From Antiquaquibacter soli (GTDB taxonomy: Bacteria > Actinomycetota > Actinomycetes > Actinomycetales > Microbacteriaceae), in NCBI RefSeq assembly GCF_030580675.1, contig NZ_JAUQUB010000002.1:124001-188000 (forward strand): DNA of 64,000 bases, written 5' to 3'. Made by a program: the position numbers and the translations under genes. The notes under the pieces were generated by a model. The model was not told the DNA's origin. It searched no databases and was given only the letters and a program-made list of their open reading frames with translations. Shown one piece after another: positions 33,327-41,748 of this stretch. Each line of letters starts with the position of its first letter. Position 1 is the first letter of the stretch.

Positions 33327-33965
33327 ATGGGGTGGTCTCGGGATGAGATGGCGGCCATCGCGGCACGGGAGCTGAGGGACGGTGACTACGTCAACCTGGG
33401 GATCGGCATCCCGACGCTCGTCGCCAACCACGTGCCCTCGGGCATCCGGGTCACCCTGCACAGCGAGAACGGGCTCCTCGGGATGGGCCCGTTCCCGTGG
33501 GAGGGCGAGGAAGACCCAGACCTCATCAACGCGGGCAAGCAGACGGTTACCACTCTCCCGGGAGCGAGCTTCTTCGACTCGGCCACTTCCTTCGCCATGA
33601 TCCGCGGCGGTCACATCGACCAGGCAATTCTCGGGGCGTTGCAGGTCTCGGGCGGCGGGGATCTCGCCAACTGGACCGTACCGGGTGCCATGGTCAAGGG
33701 CATGGGCGGTGCCATGGACCTGGTGGTGGGCGCCGGTCGCGTCATCGTCCTCACGGAGCACGTGGCCAAGGACGGCAGTCCCAAGGTCGTCGCCGAGTGC
33801 ACGCTCCCGCTCACCGGGGTTGCCTGCGTCGACCGCATCATCACTGATCTCGCCGTATTCGATGTCACCGAGTCCGGTCTGCGCCTGTGCGCGCTGGGCC
33901 CCGGCGTTACGGTGGATGCTGTGCGGAGCGTGACGGGTGCCCCGTTCGTGACCGACCTTGCTTGA
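33327..33965 (+). CDS. 3-oxoacid CoA-transferase, subunit B
   Basis: A 212-residue beta subunit. The catalytic Glu that forms the CoA thioester is in SENGLLGMG (about residue 51), and the [20 protein letters not shown] and [10 protein letters not shown] blocks are intact. It pairs with the gene before it to make the full enzyme. It is the last gene of the operator-defined block. Confidence 0.9.
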   Translation: MGWSRDEMAAIAARELRDGDYVNLGIGIPTLVANHVPSGIRVTLHSENGLLGMGPFPWEGEEDPDLINAGKQTVTTLPGASFFDSATSFAMIRGGHIDQAILGALQVSGGGDLANWTVPGAMVKGMGGAMDLVVGAGRVIVLTEHVAKDGSPKVVAECTLPLTGVACVDRIITDLAVFDVTESGLRLCALGPGVTVDAVRSVTGAPFVTDLA

Positions 33966-34000
33966 GACCGCCGTCGGCCGCAGCCCGTGCTCTCGGGCGC

Positions 34001-34105
34001 ATGGCCGCCACGCTCGCCGACATCCGCGCGCTCGTCGCGAGGGAGGCGTGGCGGGTCCAGGCTCCGAAGTACCTCCGGCGCGAGTGGGAGGCCGCCGCTA
34101 GGTGA
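34001..34105 (+). CDS. Small ORF, possibly a gene remnant
   Basis: A 34-residue frame (MAATLADIRALVAREAWRVQ...) with plausible amino-acid composition and no ribosome site. It could be a tiny gene or the remains of one interrupted when the catabolic block was acquired, as it sits exactly between that block and ordinary genes. I recognise no family. Confidence 0.25.
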   Translation: MAATLADIRALVAREAWRVQAPKYLRREWEAAAR

Positions 34106-34123
34106 CGGCGGCCCCGCACTCGG

Positions 34124-34540
34124 CTACCAGCTCGCCTCGAGGTCGAGCACCCACGTGACGCCGAAGCGGTCTCGGAGCATCCCGTACAGCGGCGACCACG
34201 CCGCGGGCGCGATCGGCACGACGACCTCGCCTCCCTCGGCGAGGCCCTCGAAGTAGCGCGTGAGCTCCGTGGCGTCGGTGCCGCGAACGGACACGAATAC
34301 CGGGATGACGCCGGCCTCGTAAGCCGTGTGGGAGGGCACGTCGTAGGCCATGACCCGGAAGCCCTCCTCGGAGGCGACCTGACCCCACATGATCCAGTCG
34401 GCCTCGGTCGGTTCGGAGACGTTGTGGGCGTCCGCGTAGGTGAGCGCTGCGAGCTCTCCGCCGAAGACGCTCCGGTAGAAGTCGAGCGCCGCGCGGGCGT
34501 CGCCGCGGAAGTTCAGATGGGTGGTCGTGGTGATGGTCAT
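34124..34540 (-). CDS. VOC-family (PhnB/glyoxalase-like) protein
   Basis: A 138-residue vicinal-oxygen-chelate protein of the PhnB type: HLNFRGDARAALDFYRSVFGGEL at the N-terminus, GFRVMAYDVPSH mid-protein and DRFGVTWVLDL at the end, forming paired beta-alpha-beta3 units. The substrate is unknown. The ATG at 34540 with AGGAG before it is chosen; the frame stays open upstream without a real start. It is divergent from a WYL-type regulator gene. Confidence 0.85.
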   Translation of the reverse strand: MTITTTTHLNFRGDARAALDFYRSVFGGELAALTYADAHNVSEPTEADWIMWGQVASEEGFRVMAYDVPSHTAYEAGVIPVFVSVRGTDATELTRYFEGLAEGGEVVVPIAPAAWSPLYGMLRDRFGVTWVLDLEASW

Positions 34541-34637
34541 GACTGCTCCTTGTCGGGCCGCGCCTCGTGCGCGTCGAGCACCACTGTTCCGCCAGTAGCG
34601 GTCAGATCGTGTCCTCCACTTCGCGTAGCCTCGGGCC

Positions 34638-35594
34638 ATGACCACACCGACCTCACGACTGCTCCGGATGCTCTCGCTCCTGCAGACTCGGCGGGACTGG
34701 TCCGGTGCCGCCCTCGCCGAGCGGCTCGGCACGAGCGCCCGCACCGTGAGGCGCGACGTCGACCGGCTCCGAGACCTCGGCTACTCGATCCGGGCGGTGA
34801 AGGGGCCCGACGGCGGCTACCGCCTCGAGCCCGGGTCGACCGTTCCCCCGTTGCTGTTCGACGACGAGCAGGTCGTCGCGATCGCGGTGGCCCTGCGCGC
34901 CGCGTCCGTCGCCGGGGCGGGCGTCGAGGAGCCCGCGCTCCGAGCGCTCGGCGCGCTGCGGCAGGTGCTGCCCGAGCGGGTACGGCATCGGCTGGATTCA
35001 CTGGAGGTCACGACGATGGGGCCGGCCGGGGCATCCGTTGATGCGACCGTGCTCGTTGCTGTCTCCGAGGCGATCCGCGCGAGCGAGGTGCTGCGCTTCG
35101 ACTACGGCGAAGTTAGGGATGCTCGTGCCCCGCGCCGCGCCGAACCGTACTCCCTTGTCACAACGGGCGGCCGCTGGTACCTCGTCGCGTGGGACCTGGA
35201 GCACGACGAGTGGCGCATCTTCCGGGCCGACCGCATCACGCCGAAGTCCGCCCGCGGCGCGCGGTTCGCCCGGCGCGACCTGCCCGGCGGGGATGTCCGT
35301 GCCTTCGTGACGGCGCGGTTCCGGGGCTCGACGACGCCCGAGTGGCCGTGCCGCGGCAGCGTCGTGCTCGACCTGCCCGCGCGCGAGGTCGCCCCGTTCG
35401 TCAGCGGCGGCGACGGCGTCGTGGAGGCGATCGGCGAGCGGAGGTGCCGCGTCGAACTCGCGTCATGGTCGTGGGCGGGACTCGCGGCGTCCTTCGCCCG
35501 CTTCGACGCACCCCTCAGCGACCCTCGACCGGTCGCGCTCGCCGAGGCGTTCGCCACCCTGGCCGAGCGGGCCGCGCGCGCCGCTCTAGGCTGA
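34638..35594 (+). CDS. HTH/WYL-domain transcriptional regulator
   Basis: A 318-residue regulator: N-terminal DeoR/HTH_11-type winged helix (RLLRMLSLLQTRRDWSGAALAERLGTSARTVRRDVDRL, residues 6-45), a middle helical part, a WYL domain at about 135-210 (RFDYGEVRDARAPRRAEPYSLVTTGGRWYLVAWD) and a C-terminal extension. The WYL domain senses a ligand. It probably controls itself and the divergent VOC gene. TAGCCT at 34626-34631 is 6 nt before the ATG. Confidence 0.9.
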   Translation: MTTPTSRLLRMLSLLQTRRDWSGAALAERLGTSARTVRRDVDRLRDLGYSIRAVKGPDGGYRLEPGSTVPPLLFDDEQVVAIAVALRAASVAGAGVEEPALRALGALRQVLPERVRHRLDSLEVTTMGPAGASVDATVLVAVSEAIRASEVLRFDYGEVRDARAPRRAEPYSLVTTGGRWYLVAWDLEHDEWRIFRADRITPKSARGARFARRDLPGGDVRAFVTARFRGSTTPEWPCRGSVVLDLPAREVAPFVSGGDGVVEAIGERRCRVELASWSWAGLAASFARFDAPLSDPRPVALAEAFATLAERAARAALG

Positions 35595-35599
35595 ACACC

Positions 35600-36397
35600 A
35601 TGCTCCTCGACGTCACTGGCGCACCGCTCGCGGTCATCGTGTTCGATCCGGCCGCCACCACCGAGCACCGCGGCGACGCCCTCCTCGTGCACGGGTTCAC
35701 CGGCAGCAAGGATGACTTCGCGCCCCTCGGACCGCTGCTCGCGCAGCGCGGGTACCGCGTCGTGACCTTCGACAACCGAGGCCAGCACGAGTCGTCGCAC
35801 TCCGCCGACGAGGCCGCCTACCGCGTGCCCGCGCTCGCCGCGGACACCGCAGCGCTCGCCGACGCGCTCGGCATCGAGCGACCGCACCTGCTCGGCCACT
35901 CCTTCGGCGGGCTCATCGCCCAGCGTGCCGTGGTCGACGACCCCGGGCGCTGGGCGTCGCTCACGCTGCTGTGCAGCGGCCCGGGCGCGAACCCCCGCCG
36001 TGGCAACTACGAGGCGATCATCGCCGAGGTGGGATCGAAGACGATGGCGGAGAGCTGGATCGGCGACCGGGAGGCCTGGGCCCGCGGCGAAGCCGACCCC
36101 GAGATGCTCAAGCGGCGCTGGCTCGCAACCGACCCGCGCTCCCTCGAGGTCCACGCGCGCGAGCTCATGACCGCCCCGTCGCTCGTCGCCGAGGCGGCGG
36201 CGACCGGCATCCCCGCCCACGTCGCCTTCGGTGTGACGGACGACGCGTGGCCGCAGGAGCTCCAGCGCGAGATGGCCGCGGACCTGGATGCCCGGCTCAC
36301 GGTCATCCCGGATGCCGGCCACTGCCCGAACACGGAGAACCCGGCACTGACGGCCGACGTGCTCGCCGACTTCTGGGACTCGGTCAGTCCTCGCTGA
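35600..36397 (+). CDS. Alpha/beta-fold hydrolase
   Basis: A 265-residue alpha/beta hydrolase. The oxyanion region is in LLVHGFTGS, the nucleophile Ser in LLGHSFGGLIAQ (about residue 97), the acidic residue near GVTDDAWP and the His in PDAGHCPNTENP. Esterase, lactonase or peptidase activity is possible. The ATG at 35600 starts 5 nt after the regulator stop and has TAGGCT at 35587-35592. It runs 14 nt into the end of the convergent gene. Confidence 0.87.
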   Translation: MLLDVTGAPLAVIVFDPAATTEHRGDALLVHGFTGSKDDFAPLGPLLAQRGYRVVTFDNRGQHESSHSADEAAYRVPALAADTAALADALGIERPHLLGHSFGGLIAQRAVVDDPGRWASLTLLCSGPGANPRRGNYEAIIAEVGSKTMAESWIGDREAWARGEADPEMLKRRWLATDPRSLEVHARELMTAPSLVAEAAATGIPAHVAFGVTDDAWPQELQREMAADLDARLTVIPDAGHCPNTENPALTADVLADFWDSVSPR

Positions 36398-36833
36398 TCG
36401 GGTCGACCGAGAGGTCGTCGACGGCGAAGTCCTCGTCGAGCTGGACGCGGATCGCCGAGTCGGGGAACTGGCGCGGCGCCGAGAACGACAGGAGCGTCGC
36501 ATCCGGGAACACAGCGATGGTCGAGATGGCCAGGTCGGCCCGGAGGTCCACCGGCTCGGCGACCTCGTCGTCGCCGACCGCGTCTTCGATCTCGGCGGCG
36601 ACCTCGTCGATGATCGCGGTCCACTCGCTCTCGGTGATGTCGAGGATGCGCGAGACCGCGGCCACGAGGGCCGCCGGGTGGGCCGGCTCGTCGTCCGGAT
36701 CGACGACGACGTCGACATCCGCGACCGCTGCAGCGAGGTGGGCGCGACCGGTCACCGCACCATCGCGCGCCTCGGGCGATTCGAGAAGTCCGCTCTCTCG
36801 GATCGCAGCGAGCAGGTGGCCGGAGTCGCTCAT
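36384..36833 (-). CDS. Acidic conserved hypothetical protein
   Basis: A 149-residue, strongly acidic protein with a helical N-terminal half and a beta-rich C-terminal half (VFPDATLLSFSAPRQFPDSAIRVQLDEDF). No motif or membrane segment is seen. TAGGCT (complement of 36840-36845) is 6 nt upstream of the ATG. Its 3' end overlaps the convergent hydrolase gene by 14 bp. Confidence 0.65.
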   Translation of the reverse strand: MSDSGHLLAAIRESGLLESPEARDGAVTGRAHLAAAVADVDVVVDPDDEPAHPAALVAAVSRILDITESEWTAIIDEVAAEIEDAVGDDEVAEPVDLRADLAISTIAVFPDATLLSFSAPRQFPDSAIRVQLDEDFAVDDLSVDPISED

Positions 36834-36922
36834 GCTCCGAGCCTACCCGCGCCGCCTGTCAACCCCTCGTTCCTCCGCGGAGCCCGACGTAGCGTCGAGC
36901 ACACCACGAAGGAGGAAGACAC

Positions 36923-37216
36923 ATGATGAAGTCACGAGGGCTGCTGCTTCTCGGAGCGCTCGCAGGGATCGTGTTCGCGATGACGCCCCAGGGGCGCAAG
37001 GTGATCGACGATGTGAAGGACAAGGCGCTCGACGCGTGGGGGCGGCCGGACGTTCAGCGGCGCGTGAGCGACGTGCAGTCGACGGTCCGCAAGAACGTGC
37101 CCGTCGTCGGCGAGACGCTCGCCGACGCGGTCGACCGGGTCAAGCCGTCGAGCGCCGGCAGCTCAGGTGGCTCGGGCGGCTCGGGCGACGAGGGACTCGC
37201 GGGCGCGACGTCCTAG
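36923..37216 (+). CDS. YtxH-like small membrane-associated protein
   Basis: A 97-residue protein: an N-terminal helix (LLLLGALAGIVFAMTPQGRK) followed by an amphipathic, Lys/Val-rich region and a Ser/Gly tail. This resembles YtxH-like general-stress proteins, a weak match. A strong GAAGGAGG site precedes the ATG. A TGTCAACCCCT motif at 36857-36867 upstream is shared with two other genes in the window. Its stop shares CTAG with the next gene. Confidence 0.65.
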   Translation: MMKSRGLLLLGALAGIVFAMTPQGRKVIDDVKDKALDAWGRPDVQRRVSDVQSTVRKNVPVVGETLADAVDRVKPSSAGSSGGSGGSGDEGLAGATS

Positions 37217-37401
37217 CGCTCGAGCTCACCCGTCCGGGCGTTCTCCGCGACGGTGCCGATCGCGACCGCGAGGGTGAGCCCCCAGCTGACCCACATCGCG
37301 ATGAGGCGCCAGTCCCGGGGACCCCGGCGGGTGGCCTGGATGACTCCGACCGCTCCGAACAGCGAGCCGAGCACGTTCGAGGAGAAGATGTACTTGCGCA
37401 T
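37213..37401 (-). CDS. Small two-helix membrane protein
   Basis: A 62-residue protein with two short hydrophobic helices (about residues 7-22 and 31-49). The function is unknown. It converges on the YtxH-like gene, the two stops overlapping in CTAG. Confidence 0.55.
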   Translation of the reverse strand: MRKYIFSSNVLGSLFGAVGVIQATRRGPRDWRLIAMWVSWGLTLAVAIGTVAENARTGELER

Positions 37402-37478
37402 GCCTCGACCCTAGGGCCGGGGCATCCGTACGCGCAGGGGGTTGCCAGTCGGGCGCGCAGCGCGTAGCGCTCATGGGG

Positions 37479-37503
37479 TTACAACGTTGCTAGTCTGACC
37501 ACC
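37479..37503 (+). promoter_or_regulatory. LacI autoregulatory operator and -10 box
   Basis: TTACAACGTTGC at 37479-37490 contains the palindrome CAACGTTG and is immediately followed by TAGTCT (37491-37496), 7 nt before the regulator ATG. The same element, perfect, precedes the binding-protein gene at 38561. Confidence 0.8.
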
Positions 37504-38517
37504 ATGACGGTCACCCTCCGCGATGTCGCCGACCTGGCGGGCGTCTCGTTCAAGACGGTCTCCAACGTCATCAACAATCATCCGCACGTCGCCGCCGACA
37601 CCCGCGCCAAGGTGGAGAGCGCGATCGAGCGGCTGGGCTATCGGCCCAACCGCTCGGCGCGAAGCCTCCGATCGGGCCGGACGGGCGCGATCGGCCTCGC
37701 CGTGCCGGAGCTCAGCCTCGCCTACTTCGCCGAACTCGCCGACGCGGTGATCACCGTCGCCGAGGAGCGGGAGACCGTGGTGCTCATCGAGCAGACCGGG
37801 GGAGACCCTCGCCGCGAACTCGAGGCCCTGCACGGTGCGCGACGGCAGATGACCGACGGCTTGCTCTTCAGCCCTCTTGGCCTCGGAAACGAGGATGCGG
37901 GCGTCCTGGCCGTCGACTTCCCGCTTGTCCTGCTCGGCGAGCGGATCTTCGACGGCCCCGTCGACCACGTGACGATGGAGAACGTGGATGCCGCGCGGGC
38001 CGCGACGGAGCACCTCCTGGCCGGGGGCCGTCGTCGTATCGCGGTGATCGGCGCCCACGAGGGCGAGGTCATCGGCTCGGCCGGGCTGCGCTTGAGCGGG
38101 TACCGGTCGGCGATCGAGGCGGCGGGCATCCCGTACGACGATGCGCTCGTCGTGGATGCCGGCCCGTGGCACCGACGCAACGGGGCGGAGGCGATGCGCC
38201 GACTGCTCGACCGCGGGGTGAGCTTCGACGCCGTTTTCGCGCTCAACGACGAGCTCGCCCTCGGCGCGTTGCGCGTGCTGCGGGAGCGGGAGTTCCGAGT
38301 GCCGGAGCAGGTGGCTATCATCGGCTTCGACGACGTGGACGAGGCGCAGTACTCGCTGCCGAGCCTGACGACCGTCGACCCCGGTCGGCGCGAGATCGCT
38401 CGCCTTGCGGTGGATCTGCTGCTCGAGCGCATCCAGGGCGCCGACACGCGGCCGCCGCAGCAGATCCGCTCGCACTTCGGCATCGTCGCGCGCGAGTCCA
38501 CCGACCCGCTGGCGTGA
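37504..38517 (+). CDS. LacI-family transcriptional regulator
   Basis: A 337-residue LacI regulator of normal length: HTH at residues 3-48 (VTLRDVADLAGVSFKTVSNVI), hinge RPNRSARSLRSG at 51-62, then the sugar-sensing domain. Adjacent operators at 37479 and 38561 show autoregulation and control of the glycan operon that follows. The ligand is probably arabinose- or glucose-containing, judged by the enzymes encoded. Confidence 0.93.
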   Translation: MTVTLRDVADLAGVSFKTVSNVINNHPHVAADTRAKVESAIERLGYRPNRSARSLRSGRTGAIGLAVPELSLAYFAELADAVITVAEERETVVLIEQTGGDPRRELEALHGARRQMTDGLLFSPLGLGNEDAGVLAVDFPLVLLGERIFDGPVDHVTMENVDAARAATEHLLAGGRRRIAVIGAHEGEVIGSAGLRLSGYRSAIEAAGIPYDDALVVDAGPWHRRNGAEAMRRLLDRGVSFDAVFALNDELALGALRVLREREFRVPEQVAIIGFDDVDEAQYSLPSLTTVDPGRREIARLAVDLLLERIQGADTRPPQQIRSHFGIVARESTDPLA

Positions 38518-38524
38518 CCGCGAC

Positions 38525-38574
38525 TTGACAACCGCGCACACAGCGCGTTTACTGTCGGTGTTACAACGTTGTAA
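38525..38574 (+). promoter_or_regulatory. Promoter and perfect LacI operator of the GH1/GH51 operon
   Basis: TTGACA (38525-38530), a 17-nt spacer and TTTACT (38548-38553) are followed by the perfect 14-bp palindrome TTACAACGTTGTAA (38561-38574), which would cover the transcription start. Confidence 0.85.
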
Positions 38575-38645
38575 ATCGGGCCGACGCAGCGCGCGCAGAC
38601 GCCCATGCAGACACCGAAGTCCCGCATGAACAAAGGACCCACACC

Positions 38646-39902
38646 ATGACACGCACTCCCCTCGCGGCCGTCGCGGCTCTCGCCGTCGCCGGCCTCGCGC
38701 TCGCTGGCTGCTCGGCCGGCGACACCCCGAGCGACGGCCCCGTCGAGCTCACGTTCTGGCACGGCTACACCGAGGCCGACGGCGACGTGCTGCAGGGCAT
38801 CGTCGACGACTTCAACGCGAGCCAGGACGACGTCGTCGTCACCACGGAGATCAACACCTGGGATGTCATCGACGACACCCTGCTCCCCGCGCTCTCCTCG
38901 AAGACCGGTCCCGACCTCGTCGCGATGCCGGCCGAGCGCTTCCCGGCGTACGCCTCGAAGAAGGCCTTCGTCGACCTCACCGACTTCTACGCGGACCCCG
39001 CCAACAACGCGGAGGACGTCGTCGAGGGCGCCAAGGAGATGACGGTCGTCGATGGCACGAGCTACGGCATCCCGATCGGATTCGTCCCGCTCGCCATCTA
39101 CTTCGACAAGGCGGCCTTCGAGGCCGCGGGCATCGCTGAGGCGCCGACCGACTGGGCTGGCTGGGTCGAGGCCGCGAAGAAGCTCACCGTGGACGAGAAC
39201 GGCGACGGCACTCCCGAGCGCTACGGCGTCGTGATCCCTGACCACGCGACGGTCGGCAACGGCGTGTGGCCCTCGCTGCTGTGGGGCGGGGGCGGCGACA
39301 TCGTCTCCGACGGCTCAGCGGTCATCGATTCGCCGGAGAACGCCGACACGCTCGCCTTCTGGCACCAGGCGATCGCCGTCGACAAGATCTCGCCGACCGG
39401 TGTCGACGGCATCGAGGCCGACAGCGTGTTCAGCTCGGGCAAGGCCGCGATGACCTTCGGCGGACCCTGGATGACATTCATCGCCGCAGATGCAGGCATC
39501 GACTACGGAATCGCGCCGATCCCGGCGGGCCCGGAGGCCCAGGCGGCGTCCGCGATCGGACTCACCCTGTCGGTGACCGACCAGGGCGACCAGGCGAAGA
39601 TCGACGCGGCGGAGAAGTTCCTGGCGTACTTCCTCGATGATGACAACTCCGTGGCGTGGTCGCTCGGCTCGGGCTGGCCTCCGCTGCGCTCGAGCATCCC
39701 GGCCGACGCGGTCGCCGAGAACCCGACCGTCGCCACGCTCTCGCAGTACACGTCGTTCACGCGGCCGCTGCTCGCCGGTGTCGTCAACAGCACCGATGTG
39801 CTGGCGGCCCTCGACGAGCTCACCCAGCGGGCGATGGCGGGCGACGACATCGCGTCGCTGCTGCAGGATGCCCAGGCCAAGGTCGAGTCCGCGCTCGAGT
39901 AG
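38646..39902 (+). CDS. ABC sugar importer solute-binding lipoprotein
   Basis: A 418-residue family 1 solute-binding protein with a Sec lipoprotein signal (lipobox LAGC, Cys at about 23). The body has the usual fold (VELTFWHGYTEADGDVL; VPLAIYFDKAAFEAAGI; KAAMTFGGPWM). It has no RR motif, unlike the binding protein of the other operon. AAAGGA precedes the ATG. A strong hairpin follows and separates it from the permease genes. Confidence 0.92.
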   Translation: MTRTPLAAVAALAVAGLALAGCSAGDTPSDGPVELTFWHGYTEADGDVLQGIVDDFNASQDDVVVTTEINTWDVIDDTLLPALSSKTGPDLVAMPAERFPAYASKKAFVDLTDFYADPANNAEDVVEGAKEMTVVDGTSYGIPIGFVPLAIYFDKAAFEAAGIAEAPTDWAGWVEAAKKLTVDENGDGTPERYGVVIPDHATVGNGVWPSLLWGGGGDIVSDGSAVIDSPENADTLAFWHQAIAVDKISPTGVDGIEADSVFSSGKAAMTFGGPWMTFIAADAGIDYGIAPIPAGPEAQAASAIGLTLSVTDQGDQAKIDAAEKFLAYFLDDDNSVAWSLGSGWPPLRSSIPADAVAENPTVATLSQYTSFTRPLLAGVVNSTDVLAALDELTQRAMAGDDIASLLQDAQAKVESALE

Positions 39903-39914
39903 CACGATCCCACC

Positions 39915-39949
39915 GGCCGGGGGCGGCTGTCCATGAGCCGCCCCCGGCC
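39915..39949 (+). terminator. Intercistronic hairpin after the binding-protein gene
   Basis: A perfect 14-bp stem (39915-39928/39936-39949) with a 7-nt loop lies inside the operon, 13 nt after the binding-protein stop. It probably stabilises upstream mRNA or attenuates transcription into the permease genes. TACCTT at 39951-39956 could be a secondary promoter. Confidence 0.75.
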
Positions 39950-39964
39950 CTACCTTCAGGAACC

Positions 39965-40906
39965 ATGACTGCAACCCCAGCGCGGGCCTACCGCCCGCCC
40001 GCTCCCCTCGGCGGTCGACGAGGGTCAGCCGCCGGGCGACGCCGGAGCCTCACCGCTCTCGCGTTCCTCGCGCCGGCGCTCGTCATCCTCGGCGCGTTCG
40101 TCGCATGGCCGATGATCTCGGCCTTCCGTCTCTCCTTCACCGATGCGAGCGGGTTCGGCGCCGAGGAGTTCGTCGGACTCGACAACTACGTCCGGGTGTT
40201 CACCGACCCGGATATCCGCGACGCCGTGCTCAACACGCTCTGGTACACCGTGCTCTTCACGCCGACCGCCGTGATCAGCGCGCTCCTGCTCGCGCTCGTG
40301 CTCAACAGCCCCAATCTGCCGTTCCGCGGGTTCTTCCGCACGGCCCTCTTCCTGCCCTTCATCGTCTCGCTCGCGGTCGGCGCGTTCGCCTGGTCGTATC
40401 TGCTCGACCCTCGACTGGGGCTCCTCAACTACTGGCTGCAGGGTCTCGGCGTGCAGCTCGGCGACGTGCTGGAGGACCCGTCGCTCGCCATGCCGGCCGT
40501 CGCCCTCGTCGCGGTCTGGAAGAACTTCGGGTTCTACATGGTCATCTTCCTCGCGGGGCTTCAGGACATCCCCGCCTCGCTCTACGAGGCAGCCAAAGTC
40601 GACGGGGCCGGTCCCCTCCGCCGCTTCGCCAACATCACGGTGCCCCTCCTCTCCAACACGTTCGCCTTCGTGCTGACCTTCGCGCTCATCGCCTCGTTCC
40701 AGGCTTTCGACCAGATCTACGTCATGACCGGGGGAGGCCCCTACGGTCACACCCAGACGATTGTCATGGAGATCTACGAGTCCGGCTTCCGCAAGCTCGA
40801 GCTCGGGTTCGCCTCAGCGCTCTCCTACGTGCTCCTGATCGGCACGCTGCTGCTGAGCCTCGTGCAGTTCGTGTTCTTCGGGCGGCGAGAGGAGGATCTC
40901 ACGTGA
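39965..40906 (+). CDS. ABC sugar importer permease, MalF type
   Basis: A 313-residue permease with a basic N-terminus, six helices (first ALAFLAPALVILGAFVAWPM) and EAA loop SLYEAAKVDGAGPLRRFANITVPL. It is paired with the next gene, overlapping it by 4 bp. The ATG at 39965 is chosen because upstream reading enters the hairpin and binding-protein gene. Confidence 0.92.
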   Translation: MTATPARAYRPPAPLGGRRGSAAGRRRSLTALAFLAPALVILGAFVAWPMISAFRLSFTDASGFGAEEFVGLDNYVRVFTDPDIRDAVLNTLWYTVLFTPTAVISALLLALVLNSPNLPFRGFFRTALFLPFIVSLAVGAFAWSYLLDPRLGLLNYWLQGLGVQLGDVLEDPSLAMPAVALVAVWKNFGFYMVIFLAGLQDIPASLYEAAKVDGAGPLRRFANITVPLLSNTFAFVLTFALIASFQAFDQIYVMTGGGPYGHTQTIVMEIYESGFRKLELGFASALSYVLLIGTLLLSLVQFVFFGRREEDLT

Positions 40907-41748
40907 GCGGCACGCTCGCCGCGCGCCGGCGCATCCGTCCCGGCTCGATCGCCGCCCTGCTCGGGATGCTCGTCGTCACCGCGCTCGTGCTGCTGCCCAT
41001 CGCGATCATCGTGCTCACCGCGTTCAAGCCGAACGCCGAGGTCAACGCCTACCCGCCGACGCTCGCGCCGACGAACTGGACGCTCGACAACCTCGGGCGA
41101 ATCGTGACCGAGCTGCCCTTCGGTCGACTGGCGATCAACAGCGTGATCTTCGCCGGCGGGGTCACGCTATTCGCGCTCGTCTTCGACTCGCTCGCCGCAT
41201 ATGCTCTGGCGCGCATAGACTTCCGCGGCCGCAAGGTGCTGCTCATCGCCATCATCGCGAGTCTCATGATCCCCTTCCAGGCCACGCTCATCCCCGTCTA
41301 TCAGCTCGTTGCGGAGCTCGGGTGGATCAACACGTTTGCGGGTCTCATAGCCCCCCGCGCGGCCGACGCGTTCGGCATATTCCTCCTGCGGCAATTCTTC
41401 CTCGCGCTTCCCCTCGACCTCGACAACGCGGCGCGCATCGACGGCGCGAGCGAGTTCCGCATCTTCCGCAGCATCGTTCTGCCGAACGCGGTCCCCGCAC
41501 TGATGACGCTCGGCGTCTTCACGTTCGTCAACAACTGGAACGATCTGCTCTGGCCGCTCGTGTTCACGAATCAGGCGGAGATGGGCACCATCACCTCGGG
41601 CCTGACCCTCCTCACCGGGCCGGGCGGGATCATCCCTTACGGCGTCATGATGGCGGGCTCCCTCATAGCGGTGCTCCCGCTCGTGGTGGGCTTCCTCTTC
41701 GTACAGCGCCGCTTCATCGACAACATCGCGACGACGGGACTCAAATGA
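40903..41748 (+). CDS. ABC sugar importer permease, MalG type
   Basis: A 281-residue six-helix permease, EAA loop DLDNAARIDGASEFRIFRSIVLPN. GTG start at 40903 overlaps the previous stop. As in the first importer, no ATPase gene accompanies it. Confidence 0.92.
   Translation: MSGTLAARRRIRPGSIAALLGMLVVTALVLLPIAIIVLTAFKPNAEVNAYPPTLAPTNWTLDNLGRIVTELPFGRLAINSVIFAGGVTLFALVFDSLAAYALARIDFRGRKVLLIAIIASLMIPFQATLIPVYQLVAELGWINTFAGLIAPRAADAFGIFLLRQFFLALPLDLDNAARIDGASEFRIFRSIVLPNAVPALMTLGVFTFVNNWNDLLWPLVFTNQAEMGTITSGLTLLTGPGGIIPYGVMMAGSLIAVLPLVVGFLFVQRRFIDNIATTGLK

Noticed and set aside
10817-34123. A prophage or active integrative element
   Set aside because: There is no integrase, structural, replication or conjugation gene; only a tRNA-end repeat supports past integration.
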